A stretch of DNA of 64,000 nucleotides from contig NZ_KB235896.1 of assembly GCF_000332135.1 (NCBI RefSeq), positions 4,332,356 through 4,396,355 on the forward strand. The letters run 5' to 3'. The notes below the pieces were generated by a model. It ran no database searches and was not told the origin of the DNA. It saw only the letters and a list, made by a program, of their open reading frames with translations. The stretch's first letter is position 1; each line of letters begins with the position of its first letter. The translations under genes were made by a program, and so were the position numbers. Positions 57,173 to 64,000 of the stretch are shown here, in pieces. Source of the stretch: Anabaena sp. PCC 7108. Its GTDB lineage: Bacteria > Cyanobacteriota > Cyanobacteriia > Cyanobacteriales > Nostocaceae.

Positions 57173-57519
57173 TGTGTCTCCCAATTTTTTGGCTGTGCTG
57201 TGAGCCATCAGCCACCCATAGGTTAAATAAATCTAAAAATCCAATTGTTTTTCCTGACAAGTGCTATAATGCATTGCCATTATGGGTATATTGCCTATCG
57301 TTGGACTTTCCAGTGAAGAAGACAAATATCCGTCTGAAAAATCGGTTTTTAAACTCAAGGCTGATTATCGAATACTACCCAAACTAACCAATTTAATTGG
57401 GTTCGTTTGCTTAACACACAAACACAAATGCCTACAGCTGATTAGATTGTTAAAAATCTTTAAGCAGCCCTAGGCAATTATAGCACTGCTGTAGTGCTAT
57501 GAGATTGTGGCTATTATTT
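57173..57519. other. 347-bp region between SDR and accA
   Basis: A 63-codon open frame (57282-57473) on the plus strand has no family resemblance. The region must carry the SDR promoter if that gene is not read with accA. A hairpin follows the accA stop at 57480. Confidence 0.45.
57480..57500 (-). terminator. Hairpin directly after accA
   Basis: ATAGCACT and AGTGCTAT form a perfect 8-bp stem with a five-base loop, 20 bases beyond the accA stop codon. There is no T run, so this may be a 3' stabilising hairpin, not a strong terminator. Confidence 0.45.
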
Positions 57520-58500
57520 TTAGTGAGCGAGTTCCGTAAAGACACCAATTTTGCGGAATTTCTCATAGCGCAGTTGACGGCGTTCTGGGGCGGTTAAACG
57601 ATTAAGTTCGTCTAAGTTGTCTAACAGGGCTTGCTTGAGGGTTGTTGCCGCACTTAGGGGGTCAGAATGAGCGCCACCAATGGGTTCAGTCAATATTTGG
57701 TCAATAATTCCCAAATTTTTCAGGTCGTGGGAAATAATCTTCAAAGCTACGGCTGCTTGGGGGGCTTTGCTGGCATCTTTCCACAAAATAGCAGCACAGG
57801 CTTCTGGGGTGGCAACTGTGTAAACTGAGTGTTCAAACATTAATAAGCGATCGCCGACTCCAATACCTAAAGCACCCCCGGAACCGCCTTCACCAATCAC
57901 TGTACAAAGAATTGGTACATCAAAACAGAACATTTGTCTGAGGTTGTAAGCGATCGCTTCTCCCTGTCCTTGATGTTCGGCTTCTATACCTGCCCAAGCC
58001 CCTGGAGTGTCGATAAATGTCACAATTGGCATATTGAACTTGTTGGCGTGTTCCATTAACCGCAGGGCTTTACGGTAGCCTCCAGGTGCAGCCATACCAA
58101 AATTCCGGGCGACGTTATCTTTGGTATCCCGGCCTTTTTGATGTCCTAACATCACCACAGGTTGTCCACCCAGACGACCAACACCACCAACTAAAGCTGG
58201 ATCATCACCTCCACAGCGATCGCCATGTAACTCCATCCATTCATCACTGATGGCCTGAATATAATCTAGAGTACTGGGACGGCGGGGGTGTCGAGCTACT
58301 TGTAGTCTTTGAGATGGGGTGAGACTACTAAAAATTTCTTCCCGCAATTGCATAGCCCTTGTTTCCAGTTGGCGAATTTGACCAGAAACATCAACGCCAT
58401 TTTCTTCTGCAAGTTTCCGAATTTGGTCAATCCGGGTAGCCAATTCTGCTAACGGCTTTTCAAAATCCAACAGTAGCGGTTTGCGCTCAGTAATTGCCAT
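57520..58500 (-). CDS. accA: Acetyl-CoA carboxylase carboxyltransferase subunit alpha
   Basis: With AccD this subunit transfers the carboxyl group from biotin to acetyl-CoA, making malonyl-CoA. The 326 residues show [70 protein letters not shown] and the oxyanion [11 protein letters not shown]. Length is normal. It follows aar on the same strand, 125 bp away, a well-known cyanobacterial order, with a heptamer array in the gap. Confidence 0.97.
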   Translation of the reverse strand: MAITERKPLLLDFEKPLAELATRIDQIRKLAEENGVDVSGQIRQLETRAMQLREEIFSSLTPSQRLQVARHPRRPSTLDYIQAISDEWMELHGDRCGGDDPALVGGVGRLGGQPVVMLGHQKGRDTKDNVARNFGMAAPGGYRKALRLMEHANKFNMPIVTFIDTPGAWAGIEAEHQGQGEAIAYNLRQMFCFDVPILCTVIGEGGSGGALGIGVGDRLLMFEHSVYTVATPEACAAILWKDASKAPQAAVALKIISHDLKNLGIIDQILTEPIGGAHSDPLSAATTLKQALLDNLDELNRLTAPERRQLRYEKFRKIGVFTELAH

Positions 58501-58511
58501 AGTTAGAGATT

Positions 58512-58556
58512 AGGTGACAGGTGACAGGTGACAGGTGACAGGTGACAGGTGACAGG
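58512..58556. repeat. Heptanucleotide tandem repeat GGTGACA (STRR type)
   Basis: About six copies of AGGTGAC lie 12 bases upstream of the accA ATG, followed by GAATAGA (58557-58575) and by CCCCAGT/CCCCAAT heptamers at about 58600-58625. The whole aar-accA spacer is built of heptamers. Confidence 0.93.
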
Positions 58557-58625
58557 GAATAGAGAATAGAGAATAGGTATAAGTTGATTAATTTTCCCTA
58601 GTCCCCAGTCCCCAATCCCCAGTCC

Positions 58626-59645
58626 CTAAACTAATAATGGTCTAAAACCGTGTTTAATCGATACTTGACCAATTTGCTCCATTTTGTCTACGGTAATCTG
58701 ATTGCGACCCCAAGAAAAGTTTGTGTATAACTTCTCAAATTCCAGCAGCATTGATTCCGCAAAACAAGCAAACAACTGGCGTGCTGGTACATCCATATTG
58801 ACAATTTTCATAATTTTCCAGTCAATATCTAGGGAATGCTCGACAATGCCACCGTTTAACACATACACACCAGGATGCTGAATTTTTGTCCCTAAGTTTT
58901 TCGGATAGCCTCCATCAATCAGTAAACAGGGTTGTTTTAAAACTGTGGGGTCAATTTCTACACCTTTGGGCATACTAGCAACCCAAACTACAATATCCGC
59001 TTGGGGTAGTGCTTCCTGTAGACCCATAATTTTACCCCGTCCCAGTTCTGCTTGTAGTTCTTGGAGACGTTCTTGGTTACGCGCTATGAGGAGTAGTTCT
59101 TGTACATCTGTTTTTTTATCTAGCCAGCGGGTGACTGCACTACCAATATCCCCAGTCGCACCACACACGGCCACAGTTGCTTTCGACAGTTCTATTCCTA
59201 GTTGTTTGGAGGCTTCTTCTACCTGGCGACAGATAATGTAGGCAGTATGTGTATTGCCTGTGGTGAAGCGTTCAAACTCTAATTTGACATTACGGACTTG
59301 GCTAAACTGCTCTAAATTAAAGTTCTCAAAAATAATTGAGGAAAATCCACCTAAAGCTGTGATATCAATCCCATGCTTTTGGGCATGAGCCATAGCATTG
59401 AGTATTTTACGTGTAGCTGCCTTAATCCGCCTATTTGCCAGCATTTCCGGCAAAAAACAAGATTCTACATACCGCCCTTCGATTTTTTGACCAGTAATGC
59501 TGGTGACGGTGATATGATCGACAATTTGCGGCGGGGCGCTGCACCAAAAATCTAGCCCTTGATCGGCATATTCTGGGTATCCCAATTCTTGAGCGACTGA
59601 TTGAGCGTGTTCTAAACTAGTCAGATGTCCAATTAGACCAAACAT
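58626..59645 (-). CDS. aar: Long-chain acyl-[acyl-carrier-protein] reductase (AAR)
   Basis: This enzyme reduces acyl-ACP to fatty aldehyde with NADPH, the first step of cyanobacterial alkane synthesis. From ATG 59645 it has 339 residues, the normal length, starting [20 protein letters not shown]. The Rossmann motif [15 protein letters not shown] and [20 protein letters not shown] with its conserved Cys are clear. The frame upstream to 59798 comes from repeat DNA and is not used. It follows ado on the same strand. Confidence 0.97.
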   Translation of the reverse strand: MFGLIGHLTSLEHAQSVAQELGYPEYADQGLDFWCSAPPQIVDHITVTSITGQKIEGRYVESCFLPEMLANRRIKAATRKILNAMAHAQKHGIDITALGGFSSIIFENFNLEQFSQVRNVKLEFERFTTGNTHTAYIICRQVEEASKQLGIELSKATVAVCGATGDIGSAVTRWLDKKTDVQELLLIARNQERLQELQAELGRGKIMGLQEALPQADIVVWVASMPKGVEIDPTVLKQPCLLIDGGYPKNLGTKIQHPGVYVLNGGIVEHSLDIDWKIMKIVNMDVPARQLFACFAESMLLEFEKLYTNFSWGRNQITVDKMEQIGQVSIKHGFRPLLV

Positions 59646-60068
59646 GTAGTGATATTTTAGGCGTGTGCTGTCAAAAGCGTGAAATTTGTGGGCAGTACCA
59701 ATTTTGGATTTTAGATTTTGCGGAAAGTTGCGTGGGCGGCTATGCCGACTTGAGCAAACTTTCCAAGACGGATTTTGGATGCACAGTTTTGACGACAAGA
59801 CTGTTCCAGAAATCGCAAATAATACTAAAACTATGCCAAGTTGGGATGGGATAGATTATGATGTCTAGTCTTTAAAAATACTACATAAAGTGTCCCAATA
59901 ATTCGCAATATTTCCTATGGCTACGTCACGCAAGCTATCGGAAACGCTACCCGAACGTAATTCGTAATTTGTAATTACACGCCCGGTTTTAGGCATTTAG
60001 TTGGGAAGATAGATGCTACCTTAATTTTTCCCTCAGGGGTAACAGGTTAGTCACCCCTCTGGGGATAT
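59646..60068. promoter_or_regulatory. 423-bp ado-aar spacer with repeat fragments
   Basis: It contains GATTTTAGATTTTG, GCGGAAAGTTGCGTGGGCGG (a dispersed Nostocales repeat) and GGCTACGTCACGCAAGCTAT with CGGAAACGCTACCC, then ATTCGTAATTTGTAATTAC. The aar promoter reported to exist separately in other cyanobacteria would lie here. No gene is seen. Confidence 0.6.
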
Positions 60069-60758
60069 TTAAACAGGTACAAGTCCGTAAGCTGAGAGAC
60101 GCATAATATCACGAGTCGTGAAGCCAATATTACTTAATGCTTCACCGTATTGAATCATGAAATCTTCTACTAACGCCTCTTTTTCCATTCCCAAGATGCT
60201 GGCATCATCTGCTACTTTGTTGAGCATTTTCCAGACAAGGGGCAGGTTTTGGCGATTTGCTGCTTCTAATTCAGCTTTGGATTCTGCAAAATGTTCTTTC
60301 AGCCAAACTTCACCAAAGTTGAGATGGCTGTATTCTTCTTTAACTACACCTTCTGTGATTTTACGGGCGAAATCATCAGCTACGGGAATGTAGATGTTGT
60401 ATGCAGCGATCGCAAAACATTCGATAATCAAAGCTTGAATCAGTAAGCAAGTAACTACTTTACCTGCTGCTGCTGCGGTTTGAAAATTTTGGTGTAGTCC
60501 TGAGAAAAACTCTTGAGCAAATTGCATATCTGGTGTCACTTGCAAATTGCGTCCACAAGCCTCAAATCCCTTTTTGTGGCGGCTTTCCATCTTCGATAAG
60601 CGAATCAGGTCATCTAGGCTTTCCGGTAGCAGTTCAGCCAGTTGAATGTAATTATCATGGGCTTCTTGTTCCCCTTCAATTACAATCGCGTTAATACGGC
60701 TATAGGCATCTTTGTATTTTTCGGTTTTGAAATCAATTTGCTCAACAAGCTGCTGCAT
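60069..60758 (-). CDS. ado: Aldehyde-deformylating oxygenase (ADO)
   Basis: This ferritin-like di-iron enzyme converts fatty aldehyde to alkane plus formate. From ATG 60758 the protein has 229 residues and keeps all six metal ligands: Glu30, Glu58, His61, Glu113, Glu142 and His145. The upstream ATG at 60779 would add seven residues; the inner one has GGAG about ten bases upstream and matches family length. It precedes aar and accA on the same strand, the standard alkane gene order. Heptadecane is the typical product in Nostocales. Confidence 0.97.
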   Translation of the reverse strand: MQQLVEQIDFKTEKYKDAYSRINAIVIEGEQEAHDNYIQLAELLPESLDDLIRLSKMESRHKKGFEACGRNLQVTPDMQFAQEFFSGLHQNFQTAAAAGKVVTCLLIQALIIECFAIAAYNIYIPVADDFARKITEGVVKEEYSHLNFGEVWLKEHFAESKAELEAANRQNLPLVWKMLNKVADDASILGMEKEALVEDFMIQYGEALSNIGFTTRDIMRLSAYGLVPV

Positions 60759-61043
60759 GGTATGTTTGCTCCGGAACATTGAATCATTTGATACGAAAAT
60801 TTAATCAACCCCAGTAATTTAAGGTAATTATTACTGTGGTTTAATTTAACTTAACAATAAATTATAGCTATTCGATGAGTTTTTACTGGGAGTAATGCTT
60901 TAGTACTAGAAGACAGGAAGTAAGAAACTGGATAGAAAAAAGCTTGTAACATATACTTTTACGTGGTTTATGACTCTAAAGTTATTTCTGTCATGCTGTA
61001 CTCGTACTAAAAAATTAATGCAATTTCTTGAAAGCCATAACTC
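60759..61043. promoter_or_regulatory. Divergent promoter region of ado and the ABC permease
   Basis: The 285-bp AT-rich region between divergently transcribed genes has no gene or repeat that I can name. Both promoters should be here; the boxes could not be assigned with certainty. Confidence 0.45.
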
Positions 61044-61871
61044 ATGTCTAAACCAAACTGGAATCTGAAAAGTGGGAATTTTTTGAGCCTCATCGTTTTA
61101 CTACTGGGAGCATTGATCGTTTTACTACCTTTAATTGTAGTCTTTCTCACTTCCTTTGCTTCTACAGGTACAACTCCAGGAGTTTTGGGACAAAATAATT
61201 GGACTTTAGCTAATTACCGCGAAGCTTGGGAACGAGGAAAGTTTTTACTAGCATTTGCTAATTCTACCTTGGTAGCGATCGCAGTTACTGCTTTTCAAAT
61301 TATCACTTCTGCTTTGGCAGGTTACGCCCTCGCCCGGCTAAAATTTCAGGGTAGACAAGCGCTGCTGTTAGTGGTATTGGCCACCTTAGTGATTCCCTTT
61401 CAGTTATTGGTGATTCCCATCTTTTTAGTTTTGAAGTGGGGACAGATGATCAATACCTACTGGGCTTTGATTTTACCCTCTGCGGTAAACGGCTTTGGAA
61501 TTTTTCTGTTACGTCAATATTTCCAGACAATTCCCGTAGAATTGGAAGAAGCAGCAGCCATTGATGGCGCGAACCGACTGCAAATTTTATGGCAGATCAT
61601 GTTACCTTTAGCACGTCCAGCTTTAGTAACGCTGTTTTTGTTCACCTTTATCGGGGAATGGAACGATTTATTTAAGCCTTTAGTATTTACGACACGCCCG
61701 GAATTAAGAACAGTGCAGTTAGCATTGGCAGAATTTCAAGAGCAGTTTACCAATAATTGGCCGTTGATGATGGCTGCGGTGACAATTTCTACTGTACCTG
61801 TGATGGTGTTATTTCTGATTGGACAAAGGCAGTTTATTCGCGGTATTGCTGCGACGGGGATTAAGAATTAG
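61044..61871 (+). CDS. Carbohydrate-type ABC transporter permease (MalG/UgpE family)
   Basis: The 275-residue inner-membrane protein has six helices and the EAA loop ELEEAAAIDGANRLQILWQI with MLPLARPAL, which contacts the ATPase. FLTSFASTGTTPGVLG after the first helix is typical of the MalG branch of sugar permeases. No partner permease, binding protein or ATPase is next to it; in cyanobacteria these are often scattered. The sugar is unknown. Confidence 0.92.
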   Translation: MSKPNWNLKSGNFLSLIVLLLGALIVLLPLIVVFLTSFASTGTTPGVLGQNNWTLANYREAWERGKFLLAFANSTLVAIAVTAFQIITSALAGYALARLKFQGRQALLLVVLATLVIPFQLLVIPIFLVLKWGQMINTYWALILPSAVNGFGIFLLRQYFQTIPVELEEAAAIDGANRLQILWQIMLPLARPALVTLFLFTFIGEWNDLFKPLVFTTRPELRTVQLALAEFQEQFTNNWPLMMAAVTISTVPVMVLFLIGQRQFIRGIAATGIKN

Positions 61872-62018
61872 TCAGAATCAGGATATCCAGGATTTAATGA
61901 TGTAATTTTCTATTCTTTTCATGTCAAGACTTGACAAGACGTAAAAAGTAAATTACAATTATGTTATTAGTAGAAATCTGTGCGCGCATACATAGTAAAA
62001 ATTTCAAGAAAAAGATGA

Positions 62019-62087
62019 CGCGCAGAAAGATTAGCAAAACCATTACGCGCTCTTGGTGTTGAACCTGATTTGGGTGATGATGAATAG
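62019..62087 (+). pseudogene. Possible C-terminal remnant of a Uma2-type gene
   Basis: After a TGA at 62016, 22 codons read RAERLAKPLRALGVEPDLGD DE and end in TAG. This resembles the C-terminal helix and tail (ERLAxxLRxLGxxPD) of Uma2-family (DUF820) endonuclease-like proteins, common in Nostocales. No intact upstream domain is found. The call rests on a short stretch. Confidence 0.35.
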
Positions 62088-62117
62088 AAGCAACGAGCCA
62101 GGAAAGATCGTCGCAAT

Positions 62118-62525
62118 TCAAGAAACGGAACGCCAATTCTCAATTTGCAAATTGGGTACTCTTTGAAATTCTCTCACATTAGATGTAACGACAATGTGAT
62201 TATGAGTTATTGCTGTTGCTGCGATAAGTACATCATAAGCACCTATAGGCGAGCCTGATATTTTCAAAAAACTTCTGATTTCGGCTGATTGCTCCGCTTC
62301 TTTCGATCCAAAAGTTAAAATTGTAATTGAATCTAAGAATGTTTCAATTAGCGGTTGGATTTTAACGGCGCGTTGTGGATTAATTGCTAATCCATATTTC
62401 AATTCCATAACTGTTAAAGATGAAATGAAAATATCCGCAGGAGAGATAGATTTTAATTTCTTGAGGGTGCTTTCTTCTCCCTTCACAAAATCACTAACTA
62501 CGCAAGTATCAAGTAGATATCCCAT
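62118..62525 (-). CDS. VapC-like PIN-domain ribonuclease toxin
   Basis: The 135-residue PIN protein keeps acidic residues Asp6 (YLLDTCVVSDF), Glu41 (VMELKYGL) and Asp98 (GAYDVLIAATA). The fourth position is in VVTSNVREFQRV, where the usual N/D is Asn116. Type II toxins of this kind cut tRNA or rRNA. It starts two bases after the stop of its upstream partner gene. Confidence 0.92.
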   Translation of the reverse strand: MGYLLDTCVVSDFVKGEESTLKKLKSISPADIFISSLTVMELKYGLAINPQRAVKIQPLIETFLDSITILTFGSKEAEQSAEIRSFLKISGSPIGAYDVLIAATAITHNHIVVTSNVREFQRVPNLQIENWRSVS

Positions 62526-62527
62526 GA

Positions 62528-62743
62528 TTAAAATTCTACTTCCTTGGGTGGTAATAGCTCATCTCGATATGACTCAAAAATGATACTTTTTTCTGTCCCT
62601 TGATATTGCAGAATTATTTCTGGCCAAGTGGTGGGTTTTGTAGCTAAGAAAGTGACAAATACTGGACTTTCACTAATTCCCTCTGGTGTTTCAGCCAGTT
62701 CAACTTGTCCATTTTTATAAATTCCTGCAATGGTTTGTAACAT
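62528..62743 (-). CDS. Antitoxin-like small protein paired with VapC
   Basis: The 71-residue protein begins LQTIAGIYKNGQVELAETPE, a YxNGxVELxExP motif typical of small antitoxin-like proteins (DUF104/AF2212-like) encoded before PIN genes. The C-terminus is acidic. It is two bases from the PIN gene, so the two form a toxin-antitoxin operon. Confidence 0.8.
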   Translation of the reverse strand: MLQTIAGIYKNGQVELAETPEGISESPVFVTFLATKPTTWPEIILQYQGTEKSIIFESYRDELLPPKEVEF

Positions 62744-63092
62744 ATAGTATTCCCTCCATACAAAATTTGACTAAACTTTTTGGGTAGTGTAGAACTTCTG
62801 TTGTATTTTAACCTTGGGTTTCTGCATTAATTTAATTATACAGATACGAAAAGCCAAATCCAAGTACCGAAAAAACTTACTTTTCCAAAATTTAGGGAAG
62901 TTTGATCAATTCTTTGACTATTTATTTTTGCTCTACTCAGAGATTTTATGCAAATGAAATAAACAATTCTTTGCGCTCTTTCCTTTGCGCCTCTGCGTCT
63001 TTGAGTGAAACAAAAAATCTACAATGTAAGGTAAGCCACTCCAGCCAAACAGATAAAAACACTAAACTCAGATTCTGTCACAAACAGGAATT
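62744..63092. other. 349-bp region with CTTTGCG repeat fragment
   Basis: It holds GCGCTCTTTCCTTTGCGCCT with CTGCGTCTTTGAG at 62970-63005, a dispersed cyanobacterial repeat also seen at 17815 and 54255. It must carry promoters for the VapC module (minus) and for the membrane protein (plus). Confidence 0.55.
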
Positions 63093-63356
63093 ATGCAAAA
63101 GCTGGGTTTAGTTTTAATCATTGTCTCATTTTTTCCCTGGTTAGCAATTGCTGTAATTTTACCATTTCTACCTATTTCCGTAGCTCAAAAAGCCTTATTA
63201 GTACCAGCATTATTGGTTTTAGCTGAAGTTCTATTTTGGTTAGGTGCTTTGCTGGTAGGAAAAGAAGTGGTGCAAAGGTATCGCCGTTATTTGAATTTTC
63301 GTTATTTGCGGATATTGTTCAAAAGATGGAGGCGGAAAAATAGAAAAAGATGGTAA
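63093..63356 (+). CDS. Small membrane protein, transporter-suffix type
   Basis: The 87-residue protein has two hydrophobic helices (LVLIIVSFFPWLAIAVILPF and AQKALLVPALLVLAEVLFWL) and a basic C-terminal tail (RRYLNFRYLRI then FKRWRRKNRKRW). The first half resembles the 'transporter suffix' domain found in short cyanobacterial proteins. The role is unknown. AGGA lies just before ATG. Confidence 0.72.
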   Translation: MQKLGLVLIIVSFFPWLAIAVILPFLPISVAQKALLVPALLVLAEVLFWLGALLVGKEVVQRYRRYLNFRYLRILFKRWRRKNRKRW

Positions 63357-63400
63357 TTGGATAGAATAAGTATTTAGAAATCTCTGTGTAAATTAAGAAA

Positions 63401-63694
63401 ATGACAGCACACAAACTTGGCGAAACCGAACTACAACAAGCTCTCAATAGTTTACCAGGATGGCAAATTAAAGAAGGCAAATTATACAAAGAATACAAAT
63501 TTAACTCTTTCCCCACTGCTTTGGGTTGGATGGTAACGGTAGGTGTTCACGCAGAAACAATGGGACATCACCCGGAATGGTTTAATGTTTACAACACTGT
63601 TCGGGTGCATCTTGTTACCCACGACATCGGTAATGCTATCAGCAATTTAGATGTGGAACTGGCGAAAAAAATGGAGGAAATCTATAATTCGTAA
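63401..63694 (+). CDS. Pterin-4a-carbinolamine dehydratase (4a-hydroxytetrahydrobiopterin dehydratase)
   Basis: The 97-residue enzyme dehydrates 4a-hydroxytetrahydropterin. It has the active-site HHPEWFNVYNTVRVHLVTHD motif with His-His and the later His, in the usual place after ALGWMVTVGVHAETM. Length is normal. In cyanobacteria it may act in pterin recycling or in other roles; folE is elsewhere in this window but not adjacent. Confidence 0.94.
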   Translation: MTAHKLGETELQQALNSLPGWQIKEGKLYKEYKFNSFPTALGWMVTVGVHAETMGHHPEWFNVYNTVRVHLVTHDIGNAISNLDVELAKKMEEIYNS

Positions 63695-63838
63695 TTCGTA
63701 ATGCTCCCTTCGGGAGAGCTACGCTAACGTAATTCGTAATTCGTAATAGGGAATAGGGAATAGGGAATAGGGAACAGGAGTTAATGATTCTCCTCAACTT
63801 CCCAATCACCAATCACCAATCACCAATCACCAATCACC
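63688..63838. repeat. Cluster of heptamer arrays (AATTCGT, GGGAATA, AATCACC)
   Basis: ATTCGTA units (63688-63742), GGGAATA (63743-63772) and five exact AATCACC copies (63804-63838) fill the gap after the dehydratase. A CTCCCTTCGGGAGAG hairpin lies at about 63704-63719. The last AATCACC overlaps the stop codon of the next gene. Confidence 0.88.
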
Positions 63839-64000
63839 TAATTTGTTTCCTGGATCTGCAACCTAATCGTGTGTTGTGTTGCGCCACTGAGTTGCAGTTC
63901 CATGATTTCGCCGCCTAGTGGTTCTACGCAAGTGAGGAGCGATCGCAAATTCGGTGTACTCGCGCCAGTGTCAACATACAATCTATCTGCTAAGTTACTG
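63838..64000 (-). CDS. Unidentified protein, C-terminal part only
   Basis: An open frame enters from the right edge and ends with TAG at 63838-63840. The visible 53 residues contain LADRLYVDTGASTPNLRSLL and GGEIMELQLSGATQHTI. The coding character is good (no stop and HIP1 site in frame), but I do not recognise the family. Confidence 0.6.
   Translation of the reverse strand, partial: SNLADRLYVDTGASTPNLRSLLTCVEPLGGEIMELQLSGATQHTIRLQIQETN

Noticed and set aside
57282-57473. 63-codon plus-strand frame between SDR and accA
   Set aside because: No family resemblance and not positioned with neighbours; probably chance.
61924-62136. 70-codon minus-strand frame after the ABC permease
   Set aside because: It lies opposite the Uma2-like tail and has no family features.
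62118-62743. Grouping the VapC module with the patch at 8.5-10 kb as one mobile family
   Set aside because: The PIN proteins are of different subtypes and no shared repeat flanks the VapC module.

Overview
The window comes from a filamentous, heterocyst-lineage cyanobacterium (Nostocales; Nostoc/Anabaena-like). The evidence is photosystem genes (psaK, a CyanoP/PsbP-family gene), the alkane pair ado/aar, a carotenoid oxygenase, a phytol kinase, an hps (hormogonium polysaccharide) gene set, frequent GCGATCGC (HIP1-type) octamers, and many heptanucleotide tandem repeats (STRR) in intergenic DNA. I saw no rRNA, tRNA or CRISPR array. The species is not determined.

Layout. 1-4.3 kb (minus strand): a peptide-export cassette. 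It has a peptidase-C39 ABC exporter (cut by the window edge), its HlyD-type adaptor, and upstream a double-glycine-leader precursor of the cyanobacterial CTB bacteriocin type. 4.7-8.4 kb: phytol kinase, yidD, and an 806-residue repeat protein with seven FG-GAP-like units and a C-terminal NlpC/P60-like (BPSL0067-like) domain. 8.5-10.3 kb: a toxin-antitoxin patch with a PIN gene broken by a 7-bp duplication, an antitoxin broken by a stop codon, and an intact MazEF-like pair, interspersed with three copies of one palindromic repeat. 10.4-18.6 kb: vanX-type dipeptidase, TspO, era, a histidine phosphatase, a carotenoid oxygenase, a J-domain protein, a lipase-like hydrolase and Maf. 18.6-24.3 kb: CyanoP, an Rpn-type nuclease, a second MazEF-like pair, a bacterial dynamin and a DUF29 protein.

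24.3-30.1 kb is a housekeeping block on the minus strand: DUF502, nusB, ftsY, then a GAF-SpoIIE phosphatase. 30.4-43.1 kb is an hps locus. Reading along the minus strand it runs hpsA, hpsB, hpsC, a pseudopilin, the glycosyltransferase hpsE, another pseudopilin, a TIGR04282-type transferase, hpsJ and a GT2 enzyme. These should work together to make and secrete the hormogonium polysaccharide used in gliding. rpmB and htpG follow, then a second glycosyltransferase cluster (46.5-50.7 kb) with a second HpsE-like enzyme and a tandemly duplicated GT2 pair, and then clpB.

53.8-60.8 kb carries gloA, psaK and trpF and then the minus-strand block ado, aar, accA, SDR, folE, which links acyl-ACP-derived alkane synthesis with malonyl-CoA supply. 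The right end has a sugar-type ABC permease, a VapC-type module, a small membrane protein, a pterin dehydratase and a gene cut by the window edge.

Repeats are a major feature. There are two exact-length 106-bp inverted-repeat elements (MITE-like), a 313-bp element with 15-bp inverted ends, several palindromic families, and tandem repeats of 7, 8, 14, 15, 39 and 45 bp. Several of these create spurious open frames or false N-terminal extensions. Start codons were moved downstream where a repeat, a ribosome-binding site or family length argued for it.
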